From Saccharothrix violaceirubra (GTDB lineage Bacteria; Actinomycetota; Actinomycetes; Mycobacteriales; Pseudonocardiaceae), in assembly GCF_014203755.1 (NCBI RefSeq), contig NZ_JACHJS010000001.1:5208001-5272000 (forward strand): a DNA stretch of 64,000 bases. The letters run 5' to 3'. Below the pieces are notes generated by a model, which worked only from the letters and a program-made list of their open reading frames with translations, was not told where the DNA came from and searched no databases. Numbering within the stretch: position 1 is the first letter of the stretch; each line of letters begins with the position of its first letter. Shown here in pieces: positions 35,338 through 44,169 of the stretch. A program made the position numbers and the translations under genes.

Positions 35338-36500
35338 GACCGCGGGTGCTCGACGGCACAGCCGAACTCGACCCGGAGCGGTGGGATTCGCTGGCCCGGC
35401 AGGCCGGCTTCTACGTCAGCCGGCACTGGATTCGAGCGTGGGAGGAGCACGCGGGCGCACGGCCGCTGATGGTCGCGGTCTACGACGACGACCGCCTGCT
35501 GGGGGCCGTGCCGTGCTTCGAAACCCGTGCCGGGACCGGCAATCCGCGTTACGACCTCGGCACGCTGCTCGACGTGGACAACGCCCGACTCGATCCGCAG
35601 TTGTTCGGCGGCGGCAACTCCGGCTATCGCGGCGACGTGCTCTACGAGCGTGCCGCACCGTCCGAGGCGCGGGCGGCCGTCCTGTCGCTGCTGATGGAGA
35701 CACTGACGAACGTCGCGGCGACGCGCGGCGCGCGCGGTTGGAGCCTGCTGTACCTTGACGGGCGCACCGCGGCCGAGGTCGCGCCGTACACCGACGCCCA
35801 TCGCCTCATCATCGGCGCGTCGGCCACGATGCCTCTGGAGTACGAGGACTTCGACGGCTACCTGGGGTCGTTGTCCACGTCCAACCGTTCGAACGCCCGA
35901 CGCGACATCCGGTCGTTCGAACGGTCGGGTGCGACCGTCGAGGCGCGGAGGGGGCTGGCCGGGTCGGTCGACCTCGTCGCCCCGCTGCTGGGCAACGTGC
36001 AGGGGCACCACGGCGCCGATCCGTCCGTCGCCGGAGCCGCCGGCTACCTGCGGTTGTGCGCCGCCGGCGGACTCGACGACCAGGCCGTCGTCTTCCTCGC
36101 CCGACTCGACGGCCGACCGGTCGCGTTCTCGCTCGCGTACGAGTTCGGGGGCCGGCTGTGGATGCGGGTCGTCGGACTGGACTACGACCGGGCACCCGCT
36201 TGCGGCGCGTACTTCACCACGTACTTCTACGAACCCGTTCGTTACGCGCTCGCGCGTGGACTGCGGGAGATCGACTTCGGCATGGAGTCCTTCGAGGGCA
36301 AGCTCCGAAGGGGTGCCCGGTTGCGTCCACAGTGGGCAGTGGCGTCTGTACCCGGCGTCGACCTCGGAGACTGGAACGCCCGTCGACGCGCGCACTGGCT
36401 GGCGGAGTTCGGCCATCACCGGGGTTTCCATCCCGATGACTGGAGCGTGCGACCGTCTTCCACGGCCGCGCCTGCCTCACGGACCCCATTCGGAGCTTGA
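35322..36500 (+). CDS. Second FemAB/GNAT-like acyltransferase (BioF2-like)
   Basis: 392 residues from a GTG at 35322 (or 35328), overlapping the permease stop at 35337. N-terminal GNAT half: FYVSRHWIRAWEEHAGARPLMVAVYDDDRLLGAVPCFE. C-terminal half: SLSTSNRSNARRDIRSFERSGATVE, VAFSLAYEFGGRLWMRVVGLDYDRAPACGAYFTTYFYEPVRYALARGLREIDFGMESFEGKLRRGA. The layout is that of FemAB/BioF2-like acyltransferases. It belongs to a different subgroup from the one at 30264-31466 and closes the operon. It could attach an amino acid or acyl group to an organoarsenical, as resistance or as a biosynthetic step. Confidence 0.7.
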   Translation: MAVALRPRVLDGTAELDPERWDSLARQAGFYVSRHWIRAWEEHAGARPLMVAVYDDDRLLGAVPCFETRAGTGNPRYDLGTLLDVDNARLDPQLFGGGNSGYRGDVLYERAAPSEARAAVLSLLMETLTNVAATRGARGWSLLYLDGRTAAEVAPYTDAHRLIIGASATMPLEYEDFDGYLGSLSTSNRSNARRDIRSFERSGATVEARRGLAGSVDLVAPLLGNVQGHHGADPSVAGAAGYLRLCAAGGLDDQAVVFLARLDGRPVAFSLAYEFGGRLWMRVVGLDYDRAPACGAYFTTYFYEPVRYALARGLREIDFGMESFEGKLRRGARLRPQWAVASVPGVDLGDWNARRRAHWLAEFGHHRGFHPDDWSVRPSSTAAPASRTPFGA

Positions 36501-36679
36501 CCCGGTCGCCGCACGGCTCGCGGTTGCCTCGACCCCGCGTTCCGCCCGAATCATTGATCACCGGCCAATCCATCCCCACTCCCACGCCACCCCCTTGGCA
36601 CGAGCGGTAGGGCAGGTCGCGCTCCCGACGCACCCCTGTGGGGTTCCAGAACTCTGCGTTGGGGAGGCTGATCTGCGGC

Positions 36680-36711
36680 GATCCTGCCCTCTGGGCCTCC
36701 AGAGCAGGATC
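36680..36711. repeat. Imperfect hairpin before the integrase-core transposase
   Basis: GATCCTGC...TCTGG pairs with CCAGAGCAGGATC with a two-base bulge and a short loop. It could be an operon terminator for the arsenic genes or part of the left end of the mobile element that follows. Confidence 0.4.
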
Positions 36712-36718
36712 GTGAGGT

Positions 36719-37786
36719 GTGGCGATACGACTGCTGTACCTGATCTTCGTGCGACTCGGTGGCCGGCTGGTCCTGCTCAGCCGATCATCGGCGGCCAAGG
36801 ACGTGGAACTGTTGGTGCTGCGGCACGAAGTCGCCGTACTACGTCGCACCAACCGCCGCCCGCGGCTGGAGGGGGCCGACCGCGCAGTGCTCGCCGCGCT
36901 GGTGCGTCGACTCCCCCGACTGCTGCGCGAGCACCGGCTGGTGACACCGGGCACCCTCCTACGCCGGCACCGACGCCTGGTCGCGAAGAAGTGGACCTAC
37001 CGCAACCGCGCCGGACGCCCACCGGTCGACGACACCATCGTGGCGTTGATCGAGAGGATGGCACGGGCAAACACCGGTTGGGGCTACCGTCGAATCCAGG
37101 GCGAGCTGCTCAAGCTCGGCCACCGGACAGCCGCTTCAACGGTTCGCCGCGTGCTCAAGCGCCTACGGGTACCGCCCGCGCCCCCGCGCGACACCGATAC
37201 CTCCTGGCGACGGTTCCTGCGCGCCCCTGCATCCGGCATGTTGGCCTGCGACTTCTTCCACGTCGACTGCGCCGTCACACTCAGGCGGGTCTATGTGTTT
37301 TTCGTGATGGAGGCCGCCACCCGCTACGTCCACATCCTCGGCACCACCAACCCAGACGGAGCATGGACCACCCAACAAGCCCGCAACCTCCTTATGGATC
37401 CGGGCGACCGGGCAGACGACTTCCGGTTCCTCATCCGCGACCGCGCCGGCCAGTTCACCGCCTCGTTCACCGCGGCCTTCTCCGGCACCGGCATCAAGGT
37501 CGTGAAGAGCCCACCACGGTGTCCACGAGCCAACTGCTACGCCGAACGGTTCATCGGCACCGTCAGACGCGAGGTCACCGACCGCTTGCTCATCCTCAAC
37601 GAACATCACCTCCGCACCGTGCTGGACCACTACGCGACCCACTACAACCACCGCCGACCCCACCAAGCACTGCGACTCGCACCACCGCGACCAGACCGGC
37701 CGACCGCAGAGCAGGGCTACACCTCGATACACGGCCGATCCGTCCTCGGCAGCCTGATCAACGACTACGAACCCGCAGCAGCTTAA
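36719..37786 (+). CDS. Integrase-core (rve) transposase
   Basis: 355 residues from GTG at 36719. N-terminal helical/HTH part (ELLVLRHEVAVLRRTNRRPRLEGADRAVLAAL), then the DDE core: GMLACDFFHVDCAVTLRRVYVFFVMEAATRYVHILG, FLIRDRAGQFTASFTAAF, CPRANCYAERFIGTVRREVTDRLLI, and C-terminal HYNHRRPHQALRLAPPRP. Intact length for this single-ORF actinomycete family. The closing VLGSLINDYEPAAA is echoed by the remnant at 38056-38220. It marks the right boundary of the arsenic island. No flanking inverted repeats could be defined with confidence. Confidence 0.85.
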   Translation: MAIRLLYLIFVRLGGRLVLLSRSSAAKDVELLVLRHEVAVLRRTNRRPRLEGADRAVLAALVRRLPRLLREHRLVTPGTLLRRHRRLVAKKWTYRNRAGRPPVDDTIVALIERMARANTGWGYRRIQGELLKLGHRTAASTVRRVLKRLRVPPAPPRDTDTSWRRFLRAPASGMLACDFFHVDCAVTLRRVYVFFVMEAATRYVHILGTTNPDGAWTTQQARNLLMDPGDRADDFRFLIRDRAGQFTASFTAAFSGTGIKVVKSPPRCPRANCYAERFIGTVRREVTDRLLILNEHHLRTVLDHYATHYNHRRPHQALRLAPPRPDRPTAEQGYTSIHGRSVLGSLINDYEPAAA

Positions 37787-37827
37787 CCGCAGTTCAGGCG
37801 GCATGACCGACTTTTGGCACCCCACAG

Positions 37828-38046
37828 GGCGACAAGGACCACCATGGCTACGACCAGACCGGCGACCACGTGGTCACCCCGTACAAGGGCAGGAACAGGC
37901 CCGAGTCGCAGAAGGACACCAACCGCGCCAACGCCCAACTCAAGACCTGACGCGTCCTACGCAAACTCCGCTGCTGTCCCTATCGCGGCGGCCGCCTGGC
38001 CAGAGCCATCCACGTCCTACAGAACTACGAAGCCGCCGCAGGATGA
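37828..38046 (+). pseudogene. C-terminal remnant of an IS5-type transposase with an in-frame stop
   Basis: GDKDHHGYDQTGDHVVTPYKGRN, RPESQKDTNRANAQLKT, stop, RVLRKLRCCPYRGGRLARAIHVLQNYEAAAG. The stop TGA sits exactly where the family has Trp (LKTWRxLRKLRCCP), a single-base nonsense change. The N-terminal two thirds are absent. Confidence 0.65.
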
Positions 38047-38055
38047 AAAGGTTCA

Positions 38056-38220
38056 GTGCTGGTCCGCTACGCGGCCCACTGCGACCACCACCGGCCACAC
38101 CGAACACGCCAGCTCTCACGACCACGACCACGACCAGGGGTAGAGCCGAGTTGCGCGTCGATACGTCGCCGACCAGTCCTCGGCGGCCTGGTCAACGAGT
38201 ACGAACCCACCGCCGCCTAA
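38056..38220 (+). pseudogene. C-terminal remnant of a second integrase-core transposase
   Basis: VLVRYAAHCDHHRPHRTRQL ... RRPVLGGLVNEYEPTAA and TAA at 38218-38220. It matches the C-terminal pattern of the intact gene at 36719-37786 (HYATHYNHRRPHQAL, VLGSLINDYEPAAA). The downstream flanks also share TAACCGCA and a GGCAC-type end, suggesting two copies of related elements in the same orientation, one decayed. Confidence 0.6.
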
Positions 38221-38551
38221 CCGCAAATCAGACTACGTAGCCGAATATCGGCACCCCCACCTCTCCGACCACCGAGCCCGGGCTCAGCGTCCGCTGCCGT
38301 CCGGTTCCCTTGCTTCCACCACCTCCCACGGATGGGCGATCGTGCCGTCGGGCTCCCCTCGTTGTCGCGATTCATCGCAATCATCCTGCCCGACGGGGTA
38401 CCACGGCGGGGTCGCTCCAGGCCGCTGCCGATCCTGTCGGAGTGTGCTTGTCGCAACTGGGAGTTGATCTTCCTTCGGGCCGCACTGTGGTGCCCACACC
38501 GGCGTCGGCCGCCAGCCCGGCCCTGGGGCCCGGGTCATCCGAAGGAGAAGC

Positions 38552-38764
38552 ATGACGAAGCCCAGCCACACCCCGTCCAACCAGCCCGATCCGGCGCCGT
38601 TCTTCACGGTGCACACCGCTCTCATCCTCCTCGCGGCGGCCTTCATCGGCGCGGTGGTCGGTGGCCTGACCTTCCTCAGCGGCGGGCCCGTCGCCGGCGC
38701 GGTCCTTGCCGGCCTGATCGGCTTCGGAACAAGCGTTCCGGTGCTGCGATCACTGATCCGCTGA
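38552..38764 (+). CDS. Small membrane protein of unknown function
   Basis: 70 residues with a strong AAGGAG site six bases before the ATG. Polar Pro-rich head (TKPSHTPSNQPDPAPF), then two hydrophobic helices (TALILLAAAFIGAVVGGLTFL, GAVLAGLIGFGTSVPVL). Family not recognised. It is isolated among IS remnants. Confidence 0.55.
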   Translation: MTKPSHTPSNQPDPAPFFTVHTALILLAAAFIGAVVGGLTFLSGGPVAGAVLAGLIGFGTSVPVLRSLIR

Positions 38765-38879
38765 GGAAGGCCACGCTCGGCTGAAGGCCCATCGGCAGCG
38801 CACGGGCATGGAGGCCGTGTCCCTGACGGATGCGGCCTCGGGTTCCGGCTCGACACCGAGCCGTGACGACGTCCCGAAC

Positions 38880-39030
38880 CCTGGTGCCGAGCCGCACGCG
38901 GCCCGCCGAGGACGTCGACCACAGCATCGGTGATCAGGTGGTGCTTCGAGCCGAGCTTGCGCCGGTCGACGGGACTCGGCCCGGTGGGTGCGCTCCGAAG
39001 ACCGAACCCGTCCGGCGGCACAGCAGCGCA
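38880..39030 (-). pseudogene. Short IS5-family transposase remnant
   Basis: Minus-strand translation gives GLRSAPTGPSPVDRRKLGSKHHLITDAVVDVLGG, the start of the DDE domain in IS5-type transposases (TGPxPVDRxxxGSKHHLITDA). No complete frame exists on either side. Confidence 0.6.
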
Positions 39031-39038
39031 CTCCTGCT

Positions 39039-40244
39039 CTACACACCGGGATGACCTACCTCGATGTGGGGTCGCTGCCCAAGCAACGAGACCACCCGAC
39101 TGCCGGCCCTCTGCGTCGTGGGCAAAGCATGAAGTCCACCGCTTTCCGGAGTCCGCGAGGTGACGACCCGAAACAGATCCGGGGGCACGCGACACTGCTC
39201 GATCAAGATCGTGTCCTCGATGCCCTCCTGTGCCAGGAGTTCCACGGCCCGGGGCAACAGGGATGGCTGCTCGATCACGGTGATCAGCCCTGGTTCGTCG
39301 CGTCGCCAGCCGCGCGTCGAGATGGTCGTCATCGCGTTGCGGTAGGACACATCGCTGAGCCGCCCCAGCCACCGTGCCCGGTAGAGCAGCGCCTGGATGC
39401 TGACACCCCACTGCTCTTTGAGCCGGGCAAGCGACCGCCACGCGTTGCCTCCCATGCTCATCGGAAGGTGGTCGCGGATCTGCTCGGCGGGCATGAGCAG
39501 CTCCGCGGCGAAGCGGTGGGCCTGGTCCTCGACCGCCCGGCCACCGGGTTCCGCGTCGCCGTGCATGACGAGGTGGCCCAGTTCGTGCGCCACGTCGAAT
39601 CGCTGGCGGTAGTAGTCCCGCTTGATCGGGTTCAGTATCACCACCGGGCGGAGCCGGCTGTCGAACGAGTAGGCATCGACGGTCGCGGCCTGGGGTGGGC
39701 TGAACACCACGAGTAGGCCGTGGTTTTCCAGCAACCGCACCAGATGTCCGGCGGGACCGTCCTCCATTCCCCACTGCTCACGGACGAGTCTGGCGGCTCG
39801 CTCGGGACCGTCGTCGTCCGGACTGGTGACCGTGACCGGGAAGTTCGGCACGTTCGGTTCCGGAAACTCCACGTGCCGTTCGAGGCTGCCCGCGATGTCG
39901 ACGGCCAGTTGGCCGTACGCGTACGCCTGGTCACGGGCCAACTGGCTGGTGGAGCGCAGCGAACGGAAGTGCGGCGTGGTGCTCAGCGCGGCGATGTCGT
40001 CCGGGCGGATAGCGAAGAATCCCGGTTCGACCGCAAGGCTCAGCGCCAACTGCGCCACGGTGGCGGCCGTGGGGCGTTTGGCACCCGATTCCCACCCGCC
40101 AACCGCGGTAGGGCTCTTCTCGATCAAGGCCGCCAGGTCGCTCTTGCGCAAACCTGCCAGGTGTCTGGCCATCGTCAGACGGGCGCCGTCGAAGAACGCG
40201 GCGACCTCCGCTGCACGATCCGCGGTGGGCACGCGAAAGGTCAC
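39039..40244 (-). CDS. XRE-HTH/ImmA-IrrE fusion (HTH plus zinc peptidase)
   Basis: 401 residues from GTG at 40244, which overlaps the stop of the upstream gene (GTGA). Residues ~15-75 are an XRE domain (ARLTMARHLAGLRKSDLAALIEKSPTAVGGWESGAKRPTAATVAQLA). Residues ~150-300 are the ImmA/IrrE peptidase with AHELGHLVMHG and the helix EDQAHRFAAELLMP. The C-terminal ~110 residues (LKEQWGVSIQALLYRARWLG onward) are typical of the COG2856 group. Such proteins regulate prophage, ICE or toxin genes and cleave repressors or antitoxins. Confidence 0.85.
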   Translation of the reverse strand: MTFRVPTADRAAEVAAFFDGARLTMARHLAGLRKSDLAALIEKSPTAVGGWESGAKRPTAATVAQLALSLAVEPGFFAIRPDDIAALSTTPHFRSLRSTSQLARDQAYAYGQLAVDIAGSLERHVEFPEPNVPNFPVTVTSPDDDGPERAARLVREQWGMEDGPAGHLVRLLENHGLLVVFSPPQAATVDAYSFDSRLRPVVILNPIKRDYYRQRFDVAHELGHLVMHGDAEPGGRAVEDQAHRFAAELLMPAEQIRDHLPMSMGGNAWRSLARLKEQWGVSIQALLYRARWLGRLSDVSYRNAMTTISTRGWRRDEPGLITVIEQPSLLPRAVELLAQEGIEDTILIEQCRVPPDLFRVVTSRTPESGGLHALPTTQRAGSRVVSLLGQRPHIEVGHPGV

Positions 40245-41068
40245 TGCCCACCACTTCGACGGTCGTCGCGTCGTTCCTCGGCGGACCGGCGGAGGCGGAC
40301 CGGTGCGTCCGGAGTGGTGTTCGGTCCGGTCGGCAAAGGGGTGTCGTCGGTGCGACGCCCACCGCCTGCGGGCGGGTCGGTCAGCAGGTTCTCGTACCAG
40401 TACCAGGCCTGACCCCCACCCGTGTTCAGCCGGGGACGCCCGAATACGAGTTCGATCTGCCCGCCCAAGCGGTCAAGGGTGTGAGAGACGACGTAGGTGT
40501 CGAGGTCCAAGTCCCGCTGCGCCGCCAACAGGGCTTCCAGCCCACCGATCTCCTCGTCGTCGAACAGTGACGGCTGCTGCGGTTCGGGATTGCGTTGACC
40601 CGCCACCCATTGCTTCGTCGGGCCCCTGCGGGGCCACGGCAGCGAGTCGAGCTTGCCGTAGTCACAGGACGCCAGCAGGAATCGCCGTTCTCCGCAGACC
40701 CAACCGGGACTCCCGTTCAGGTTCGAACGGCGAACCAGGCCGGAGTCCAACTGCGGCATCGAGAAGATGTCCTGGCTGGACAGCTGGTCGTAGAGCACGT
40801 CCAGGTCCGCGTCGTCGTTCCCGGAGTGCACCGCGTACCGCTCACACGCGAACACCCGGTCCAGACGGTCACGGAACAGCGTGAACCTCGTGTTTCCCAG
40901 CCAGGCCGCGTCGTGGCCGTCGGCCTCGGAGTACTGCTCCAGCGTCCGAGTGGTCGCGGACACATAGGCCCACCGCACACCGGCCAAGACCCCGACACCG
41001 CGGAGCGCCGAGATCACTTCACGCTGTTCTTTCACGGCACGGAAGCTACACCACATCCAGTATTTCAC
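40241..41068 (-). CDS. Unrecognised protein coupled to the XRE/ImmA gene
   Basis: 275 residues if GTG 41068 is used; GTG 41035 (VKEQREVISALRG) is a good alternative. No signal peptide or membrane segment. It alternates Trp-rich and charged patches (WAYVSATTRTLEQYSEADGHDAAWLGNTRFTLFRDRLDRVFACERYAVHSGNDDADLDVLYDQL), with a polar, disordered C-terminus. Family not recognised. Because it precedes and overlaps an XRE/ImmA gene, it could be a toxin or defence effector with the downstream protein as regulator (inference). Confidence 0.6.
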   Translation of the reverse strand: MKYWMWCSFRAVKEQREVISALRGVGVLAGVRWAYVSATTRTLEQYSEADGHDAAWLGNTRFTLFRDRLDRVFACERYAVHSGNDDADLDVLYDQLSSQDIFSMPQLDSGLVRRSNLNGSPGWVCGERRFLLASCDYGKLDSLPWPRRGPTKQWVAGQRNPEPQQPSLFDDEEIGGLEALLAAQRDLDLDTYVVSHTLDRLGGQIELVFGRPRLNTGGGQAWYWYENLLTDPPAGGGRRTDDTPLPTGPNTTPDAPVRLRRSAEERRDDRRSGGQ

Positions 41069-41134
41069 GCGACGGAATCAACCAATCGGCGTGTCGACCG
41101 TCGAGAGCGGCACATCGGAGCGCCTCAGGAAGAT

Positions 41135-41406
41135 GAGTCCAGGACGTTTCATGTGGTCAACCACGCTCTGTCCGACGTCTCGTCAACCGGCCTGATGGCC
41201 TACCTCGGCGGCCTCGTCAAGTACTTCGGCGAGGAGCCGCACCAGCAGCTCGGCGACGACCTGCGCCGGCTCAAGCAGGTGCTGGAGACCGGCGAGGTCG
41301 TCCGCTCCGACGGAGCCCCGTGGGCAGGCGGGCACGTGCGGAGTTCCCGCAACGGCCGGCGCAGCCGCTGTCGGACGCCGAACGGGAGAAGGGCACGGAC
41401 GCATGA
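41135..41406 (+). pseudogene. 3' remnant of an SRPBCC-family (cyclase-like) gene
   Basis: [57 protein letters not shown], then a frame change near 41330 to [21 protein letters not shown] and a TGA at 41404-41406. The LRRLKQxLETGE ending is typical of SRPBCC/polyketide-cyclase-like proteins. The first ~100 residues are missing. Its stop overlaps the ATG of the alcohol dehydrogenase, indicating a former operon. Confidence 0.6.
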
Positions 41407-42569
41407 GGGCGAACACCCGGGCGGGCCGCAACAAGGTCGAGGTCCGCGACGTGCCGGACCCGAGGATCCTCAACGGCCGCGACGCGATCGTCCGGATCAC
41501 CTCCACCGCGATCTGCGGCTCGGACCTGCACCTGGTCGACGGCCACGTGCCCACCATGCAGGACGGCGACGTCCTGGGGCACGAGTTCATGGGCGAGGTG
41601 GTCGAGGTCGGCTCCGGCGTCGGCCCCGACAAGTTGCGCGTCGGCGACCGGGTCGTGGTGCCGTTCCCGATCGCGTGCGCCGCCTGCGCCGCCGAGCTGT
41701 ACTCCTGCTGCGAGAACTCCAACCCGAACGCCGGGATCGCGGAGGGGATGTTCGGGCACCCGGTCGCCGGGATCTTCGGCTACTCGCACCTGACGGGGGG
41801 TTTCGCGGGCGGTCAGGCGCAGTACGCGCGGGTGCCGTTCGCCGACGTCGGTCCGTTGAAGATCGAGTCGGACCTGGCCGACGAGCAGGTGCTGTTCCTG
41901 TCCGACATCCTGCCCACCGGCTACATGGGCGCGGAGATGTGCGACATCCAGCCCACGGACGTGGTGGCGGTGTGGGGTGCGGGCCCGGTCGGCCAGTTCG
42001 CCATGGACAGCGCCCGCCTGCTGGGCGCCGCGCAGGTCATCGCCATCGACAAGGAGCCCTGCCGGCTGGCGATGGCGGAACGGGCGGGCCACACGCCGGT
42101 GGACTTCGACGAGGTCGACGTGCGCTCCCGATTGCTGGAGCTGACCGGCGGGCGCGGCCCGGACAAGTGCGTCGACGCGGTCGGCATGGAGGCCGCCCAC
42201 GGCAGTGCGCACATCTCCGCGTACGACCGGGTCAAGCAGGCGGTGAGGTCGGAGACCGAACGCCCGCACGCGTTGCGCCAGGCGATCCTGTCGTGCCGCG
42301 GCGGCGGTGTGGTCTCGGTGATCGGCGTGTACGGCGGCCTGATGGACAAGTTCCCCGCCGGCGCGTGGATGAACCGGTCGCTGACCCTGCGCACCGGCCA
42401 GTGCCACGTGCAGCGCTACATGAAGCCGCTGCTGGAGCGCATCGAACGCGGGGAGATCGACCCGACCCGGATCATCACCCACACCCTGCCGCTCGACGAG
42501 GCGGAACGCGGCTTCGAGATCTTCAAGAACAAGCAGGACGACTGCGAGAAGGTCGTCCTCAAACCCTGA
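41403..42569 (+). CDS. Zinc-dependent alcohol/formaldehyde dehydrogenase-like enzyme
   Basis: 388 residues. MDR superfamily: catalytic zinc motif [12 protein letters not shown] after [10 protein letters not shown], structural-zinc cysteines [17 protein letters not shown]-binding [29 protein letters not shown], and [21 protein letters not shown]. The insert after residue ~100 and the order resemble glutathione-independent formaldehyde dehydrogenase. The ATG overlaps the broken SRPBCC gene, so its original promoter may be compromised. A strong hairpin follows the stop. Confidence 0.88.
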   Translation: MRANTRAGRNKVEVRDVPDPRILNGRDAIVRITSTAICGSDLHLVDGHVPTMQDGDVLGHEFMGEVVEVGSGVGPDKLRVGDRVVVPFPIACAACAAELYSCCENSNPNAGIAEGMFGHPVAGIFGYSHLTGGFAGGQAQYARVPFADVGPLKIESDLADEQVLFLSDILPTGYMGAEMCDIQPTDVVAVWGAGPVGQFAMDSARLLGAAQVIAIDKEPCRLAMAERAGHTPVDFDEVDVRSRLLELTGGRGPDKCVDAVGMEAAHGSAHISAYDRVKQAVRSETERPHALRQAILSCRGGGVVSVIGVYGGLMDKFPAGAWMNRSLTLRTGQCHVQRYMKPLLERIERGEIDPTRIITHTLPLDEAERGFEIFKNKQDDCEKVVLKP

Positions 42570-42578
42570 CAGCCACCT

Positions 42579-42614
42579 GTGCCCCGCCTACGGTGATCGC
42601 CGTAGCCGGGGCAC
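42579..42614 (+). terminator. Hairpin terminator after the alcohol dehydrogenase gene
   Basis: GTGCCCCG-C-CTACGG pairs with CCGTAG-C-CGGGGCAC around a TGATCG loop, with one C/C mismatch in a 15-bp stem. No U-tract, which is common for actinomycete terminators. Confidence 0.7.
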
Positions 42615-42727
42615 GGCCCCCCTATTGCTCCTCCACTACACGTACGTCCTGGTCGCCGAGCGCACTGCCATCCCGATACAGAACGGCGCGGACCGGTAGT
42701 TGTCAAGTCAAGTGAGACACGTTGTGT

Positions 42728-43747
42728 CTATGGGGCCGGTTGTGGTTGGTCGAGGGGTTGGTTGATCCAGGCCACCTCGGGCAGCGCGGGTGGGCGGGGT
42801 CGGCGGGCGAATCGCTCCGGGTGTCGGGCGTGGGCGCGGTCGAGAGTGGCCTGGCGTTGATCGCGGATCCGTCCGGCGGTGCCGAAGTGCACCGAGGCCG
42901 GGGTGTGCATGCCGATGCCGGAGTGGCGGTGCTCGTGGTTGTAGGCCAGGAAGAATCCTTCGCAGAACAGGCGGGCGTCGGCGAGGGAGCCGAACCGGTC
43001 GGGGAAGTCGGGCATGTACTTCAGGGTCTTGAACTGCGCCTCGGAATAGGGGTTGTCGTTCGAGGTGCGGGGGCGGGAATGCGAACGCAGGACGCCGAGG
43101 TCGGTCAGGAGTTCGGAGACCGGTTTGGACACCATGGCGCCGCCTCTGTCGGCGTGGATCGTGTGCGGTTCGGTGCCGTTGCGGGCGATGGCCTCGGCGA
43201 GGAAGTCCTTCGCCAGGACGGCGTCCTCGGCGGCGGCGACCAGCCAGCCGGTGACGTAGCGGGAGAAGATGTCCAGCACGACGTAGCACTTGTACCAGAC
43301 GCCTTTGACCGGTCCTTTCAACGCGGTGATGTCCCAGGACCACACCTCGCCCGGGCCGCGGGCGGACAGCTCGGGCCGGGTCCGCGGCGGGTGGGTGGCG
43401 ATCCGGCGGCGTTCGCGGACCTGGCCCTGGGCGCGGGCGATCCGGTACATCGTCGAGATCGAGCACCAGTAGCGGCCCTCGTCCAGTTCGCGCGCCCACA
43501 CCTGCGGGATCGCCAGATCCCGGTAGGCCGGTGACGTCAGCACCTCCAGCACCCGGGCGCGCTCGTCGGCGTCCAGGGCCTGGGGTGGGGGTGTCCGCGC
43601 CGGCCGTGGCCCGTGGATCGGGCCTGTCGGGTTGAGGTGCCGGTAGTGCGTCGCCCGGGAGGTCCCGGTCAGCGCGCATGATTTCTTCACCGAGAGACCG
43701 GCCGCGCGCAGTTCGGTGAACGCGGTCGTCAGGATTTGCGAGGCGGC
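42728..43747 (-). CDS. IS3-family transposase OrfB (DDE domain)
   Basis: About 340 residues counted from ASQILTTAFTELRAAG, where the OrfB similarity begins. No ATG or GTG lies at that point and the frame is open further upstream through orfA, so expression probably needs a -1 frameshift from orfA. Visible: HTH-like SVKKSCALTGTSRATHYRH, DDE core EVWSWDITALKGPVKGVWYKCYVVLDIFSRYVTGW, HADRGGAMVSKPVSELL, SNDNPYSEAQFKTLKYMPDFP, and YNHEHRHSGIGMHTP. All catalytic regions are intact. Confidence 0.85.
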   Translation of the reverse strand, partial: AASQILTTAFTELRAAGLSVKKSCALTGTSRATHYRHLNPTGPIHGPRPARTPPPQALDADERARVLEVLTSPAYRDLAIPQVWARELDEGRYWCSISTMYRIARAQGQVRERRRIATHPPRTRPELSARGPGEVWSWDITALKGPVKGVWYKCYVVLDIFSRYVTGWLVAAAEDAVLAKDFLAEAIARNGTEPHTIHADRGGAMVSKPVSELLTDLGVLRSHSRPRTSNDNPYSEAQFKTLKYMPDFPDRFGSLADARLFCEGFFLAYNHEHRHSGIGMHTPASVHFGTAGRIRDQRQATLDRAHARHPERFARRPRPPALPEVAWINQPLDQPQPAP

Positions 43748-44169
43748 GTGTCGTCCTCCGCGCTCCCGGACAGTTCCTCCAAGAGCGCGTGTGCTTTTCC
43801 CATGATGTCCAGTGCCATTCGGGTCTTCGCGAGATCGGAGGCGAGTTTCTCGTTCTGGCGGCGCAGTCTCTCCAGTTCGACTTGTTCGGCGGATTTCCTC
43901 GCCGGTTTCGTCTGGGCGCCGGGTTCGGCCGCCTGGCCGGTCAGGCGTCCCGCGTCGCGTGCCCGGGTCCATTCGATGATGTGGGAGGAGTAGAGGCCCT
44001 CGCGCCGCAGGATCGCTCCCTTCTCCCCGGCGGGGGCGTTCTCGTACTCGGTGACCACGGCCAGTTTGTAGTCCGGGGTGAACACCCGGCGCGACGGACG
44101 TGGCGCCGGGTCGGCCTGGTCGTCGCGGGAGGGCCGGGACTGCTTGTCGGATGGCGAGGACACGGTCAT
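43729..44169 (-). CDS. IS3-family OrfA (HTH plus leucine zipper)
   Basis: 146 residues. HTH: RVFTPDYKLAVVTEYENAPAGEKGAILRREGLYSSHIIEW. Leucine zipper: EQVELERLRRQNEKLASDLAKTRMAL. The 3' end overlaps the start of OrfB homology. The overlap lacks a clear A6G slippery site; the only A run is in CGCAAATCC just before the stop, so the frameshift mechanism is uncertain. Confidence 0.85.
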   Translation of the reverse strand: MTVSSPSDKQSRPSRDDQADPAPRPSRRVFTPDYKLAVVTEYENAPAGEKGAILRREGLYSSHIIEWTRARDAGRLTGQAAEPGAQTKPARKSAEQVELERLRRQNEKLASDLAKTRMALDIMGKAHALLEELSGSAEDDTPPRKS

